Source: a virus. From it: a stretch of 22,877 bases of DNA. Positions 21,904 to 22,877 of this stretch are shown here, one piece after another (positions within the stretch are counted from its first letter, which is position 1; the number at the start of each line of letters is the position of its first letter). The notes beneath the pieces were generated by a model that did not search any database, was not told the origin of the DNA, and worked only from the letters and a program-made list of their open reading frames with translations. The position numbers and the translations under genes were made by a program. Location: positions 1-22,877 of the IMG/VR virus record IMGVR_UViG_3300002134_000143; one strand, written 5' to 3'.

Positions 21904-22363
21904 ATTCCAATCAACAAAGATATATGACGGCTTCAGCACCGTCTTTCGTCAATGGGATGCAGAAGGTACGCACTGCCAGAAACTACATGGATATGGCATT
22001 AGTTTTAAAGTAACTTTCGAAGGAGAGCTAGATCATAGAAACTGGATATTTGACTTCGGAGGTATGAAAAGAGCTAAAACTCTTATTGACGGGCTACAGC
22101 CTAAAGCTTGGATGGATTATATGTTCGATCATACCTTCCTAGTAGCAGAAGATGATCCGTTCAAGGAATCTTTCTTAGCAATGAATGTAGCGGGAGTAGC
22201 TCAAGTAAGAGTAGTTCCCGCAACAGGAGCTGAGAAGTTCGCAGAGTACCTGTACGGAAAGCTAAGCACCTTTATTAAAGAAGAAACCGAAGAAAGAGTA
22301 AAAATAATATCAGTCGAGTTCATGGAACACGGTAAAAATACAGCTCTCTACATTGCAGATTAG
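21896..22363 (+). CDS. queD: 6-carboxy-5,6,7,8-tetrahydropterin synthase-like QueD
   Basis: QueD converts dihydroneopterin triphosphate to carboxytetrahydropterin, the step before QueE. The 155-residue T-fold protein has VFRQWDAEGTHCQKLHGYG with nucleophile Cys27 and His31, followed by RNWIFDFGGMKRAK, MFDHTFLVAEDDPF (Asp78-His79 relay) and VEFMEHGKNTALY with the substrate Glu. In E. coli QueD the zinc ligands include LHGH; here the second His is Tyr33 and the first His of the fold is not obvious. I know this FRQW...HC...LHGY pattern from a QueD-like subfamily of proteobacteria, so it is probably functional with a different ligand set. The gene overlaps thioredoxin by eight bases. QueE and FolE are not in the window; the former would be needed to link QueD with QueC. 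Confidence 0.85.
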   Translation: MGRFQSTKIYDGFSTVFRQWDAEGTHCQKLHGYGISFKVTFEGELDHRNWIFDFGGMKRAKTLIDGLQPKAWMDYMFDHTFLVAEDDPFKESFLAMNVAGVAQVRVVPATGAEKFAEYLYGKLSTFIKEETEERVKIISVEFMEHGKNTALYIAD

Positions 22364-22366
22364 GTA

Positions 22367-22504
22367 ATGGAAAACGAAGACGATTGGGAAATGCAAGAAC
22401 CTAAAGACGGCTTCACAAAAGAAGATGAGAAGTACCTCTTTCGGATGTTACAAAACATGACTATACTCGGAGAAAAATCACTTAAAGATCGGAAAAAAAA
22501 CTAA
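22367..22504 (+). CDS. small acidic ORF of 45 residues
   Basis: An ATG three bases after the queD stop opens a frame of 45 codons ending at the TAA at 22502-22504, just before a terminator hairpin. The product is very acidic at the N-terminus (MENEDDWEMQEPKDGF) and basic at the end (KSLKDRKKN). The close spacing and the terminator directly after its stop make it a credible gene, though too short for any family assignment. Confidence 0.5.
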   Translation: MENEDDWEMQEPKDGFTKEDEKYLFRMLQNMTILGEKSLKDRKKN

Positions 22505-22507
22505 AAA

Positions 22508-22532
22508 AGGCTTGCTTCTGCAGGCCTTTCTT
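22508..22532 (+). terminator. intrinsic terminator after the queC-queD operon, overlapping a promoter
   Basis: An 8-bp stem (AGGCTTGC at 22508-22515 with GCAGGCCT at 22520-22527, one G-T wobble), extendable by two A-T pairs, loop TTCT, then TTTCTT-like tail (22527-22532). The inner sequence TTGCTTnTGCAGG is shared with the terminator after uvsX. Confidence 0.72.
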
Positions 22533-22542
22533 CGTATCTTTA
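22512..22542 (+). promoter_or_regulatory. Bacteroidota-type promoter inside the queD-operon terminator
   Basis: TTG at 22512-22514 lies in the left arm of the hairpin. Twenty bases follow, ending CTTCG, then TATCTTTA at 22535-22542. The next ATG is 19 bases downstream. The architecture copies the uvsX/exonuclease junction. Confidence 0.65.
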
Positions 22543-22561
22543 GGTATAGATAATAAGAGTT

Positions 22562-22810
22562 ATGACAGATCAAACAAACTACACCGAATTCGAAGCCCTT
22601 CAAGAGTTTAATCATTTTCAAACTTTAGTAAATACTAAAGAGTATGTTACTAAAGATGAATATAATTTCATCATTGCTTATGATGCAACAGAAAAAACTA
22701 ATTTCTGCTACGTAGGAGAGTATAGTAAATACGGTGAGTATTTAAACTTACATGTTTATAGTGAGCATGATCATGAAAAACGTCAATACGAAATGGAGGT
22801 AGGGATTTAA
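22562..22810 (+). CDS. small acidic hypothetical protein
   Basis: This 82-residue acidic, Tyr- and Glu-rich protein (TDQTNYTEFEALQEFNHF, DEYNFIIAYDATEKTNF, GEYLNLHVYSEHDHEKRQ) has one Cys and no signal or membrane segment. It follows its own promoter with a 19-base leader. Alternating aromatic and polar residues in the centre suggest a small beta sheet. I do not recognise it. The next gene starts one base after its stop, so both share the operon. Confidence 0.6.
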   Translation: MTDQTNYTEFEALQEFNHFQTLVNTKEYVTKDEYNFIIAYDATEKTNFCYVGEYSKYGEYLNLHVYSEHDHEKRQYEMEVGI

Positions 22811-22811
22811 T

Positions 22812-22877
22812 ATGAAGAAGATATTATACCTCCACGGCCTTGAAAGTAAACAAGGCGGAGAAAAAGTTGGTTTTCTA
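22812..22877 (+). CDS. N-terminal fragment of a probable alpha/beta hydrolase (runs off the window)
   Basis: Twenty-two codons are visible from the ATG at 22812. MKKILYLHGLESKQGGEKV has the first strand and the oxyanion-hole His-Gly (LHG) of alpha/beta hydrolases of the YqiA/UPF0227 esterase type, in which LHGL/FxSS is usual. The catalytic Ser and His would lie beyond the window, so the call depends on this one motif. An esterase could act on host envelope esters or on a modified-base precursor; neither can be judged here. Confidence 0.55.
   Translation, partial: MKKILYLHGLESKQGGEKVGFL

Noticed and set aside
1-22877. tRNA genes, integrase and attachment sites
   Set aside because: No cloverleaf-like stretch fits in the short intergenic gaps, and no recombinase or repressor gene is present. 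Read by eye only; a tRNA scan was not possible.

Overview
The window is a densely packed segment of a tailed double-stranded DNA phage that most likely infects a marine member of the Bacteroidota (Flavobacteriia-like). All supported genes lie on the plus strand, and gaps are usually tens of bases or short overlaps. The phage assignment rests on a T4-style replication and recombination set (gp32-like single-strand binding protein, UvsX-like recombinase, T4 RNase H-like flap nuclease, DnaB/gp41-like helicase) followed by a lysis cassette. The host assignment rests on three things: nine promoters of the Bacteroidota type (TTG, spacer, TAxxTTT-like box), a protein with a C-terminal type IX secretion sorting domain, and the near absence of Shine-Dalgarno sequences. 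Nothing suggests an integrated prophage: there is no integrase, repressor or attachment site.

Layout. Bases 1-1062 hold the end of a probable structural, lysozyme-like protein and a hypothetical gene of the same module. Bases 1105-7313 are the replication block: a very compact family A DNA polymerase-like protein, a small unknown, SSB, UvsX, flap exonuclease and replicative helicase. Bases 7378-9234 encode a monomeric coenzyme B12-dependent ribonucleotide reductase, closed by a strong hairpin terminator. Bases 9331-13953 form a tight four-gene envelope module: a 984-residue exported repeat protein with a T9SS sorting domain, a probable outer-membrane beta-barrel, an inner-membrane coiled-coil protein and an exported thioredoxin-fold protein without its cysteines. 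Bases 14009-17122 are a lysis or cell-envelope region: amidase endolysin, holin, a spanin-like protein, an Ala/Gly-rich coiled-coil protein and two related two-helix membrane proteins. Bases 17164-18312 encode a large membrane coiled-coil protein. Bases 18381-22363 contain three genes of 7-deazaguanine metabolism (queF, queC, queD) mixed with a membrane-anchored Holliday-resolvase-like nuclease, a thioredoxin and small unknowns. The window ends in the first 22 codons of a probable alpha/beta hydrolase.

How the parts may work together. UvsX, SSB, helicase, flap nuclease and polymerase would replicate the genome. The reductase supplies deoxynucleotides, and the canonical thioredoxin could reduce it. 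QueD, QueC and QueF would make preQ0 and preQ1, either for modification of phage DNA or to supply host tRNA queuosine. FolE, QueE and a DNA transglycosylase are not in the window.

The most striking points are: (1) nine promoters with the same 20-base spacer, two of them built into a transcription terminator and up to three placed for leaderless mRNA; (2) an apparent phage-encoded T9SS cargo in an operon with envelope proteins; (3) loss of the usual metal-binding or catalytic cysteines in the SSB, QueC and one thioredoxin-fold protein.
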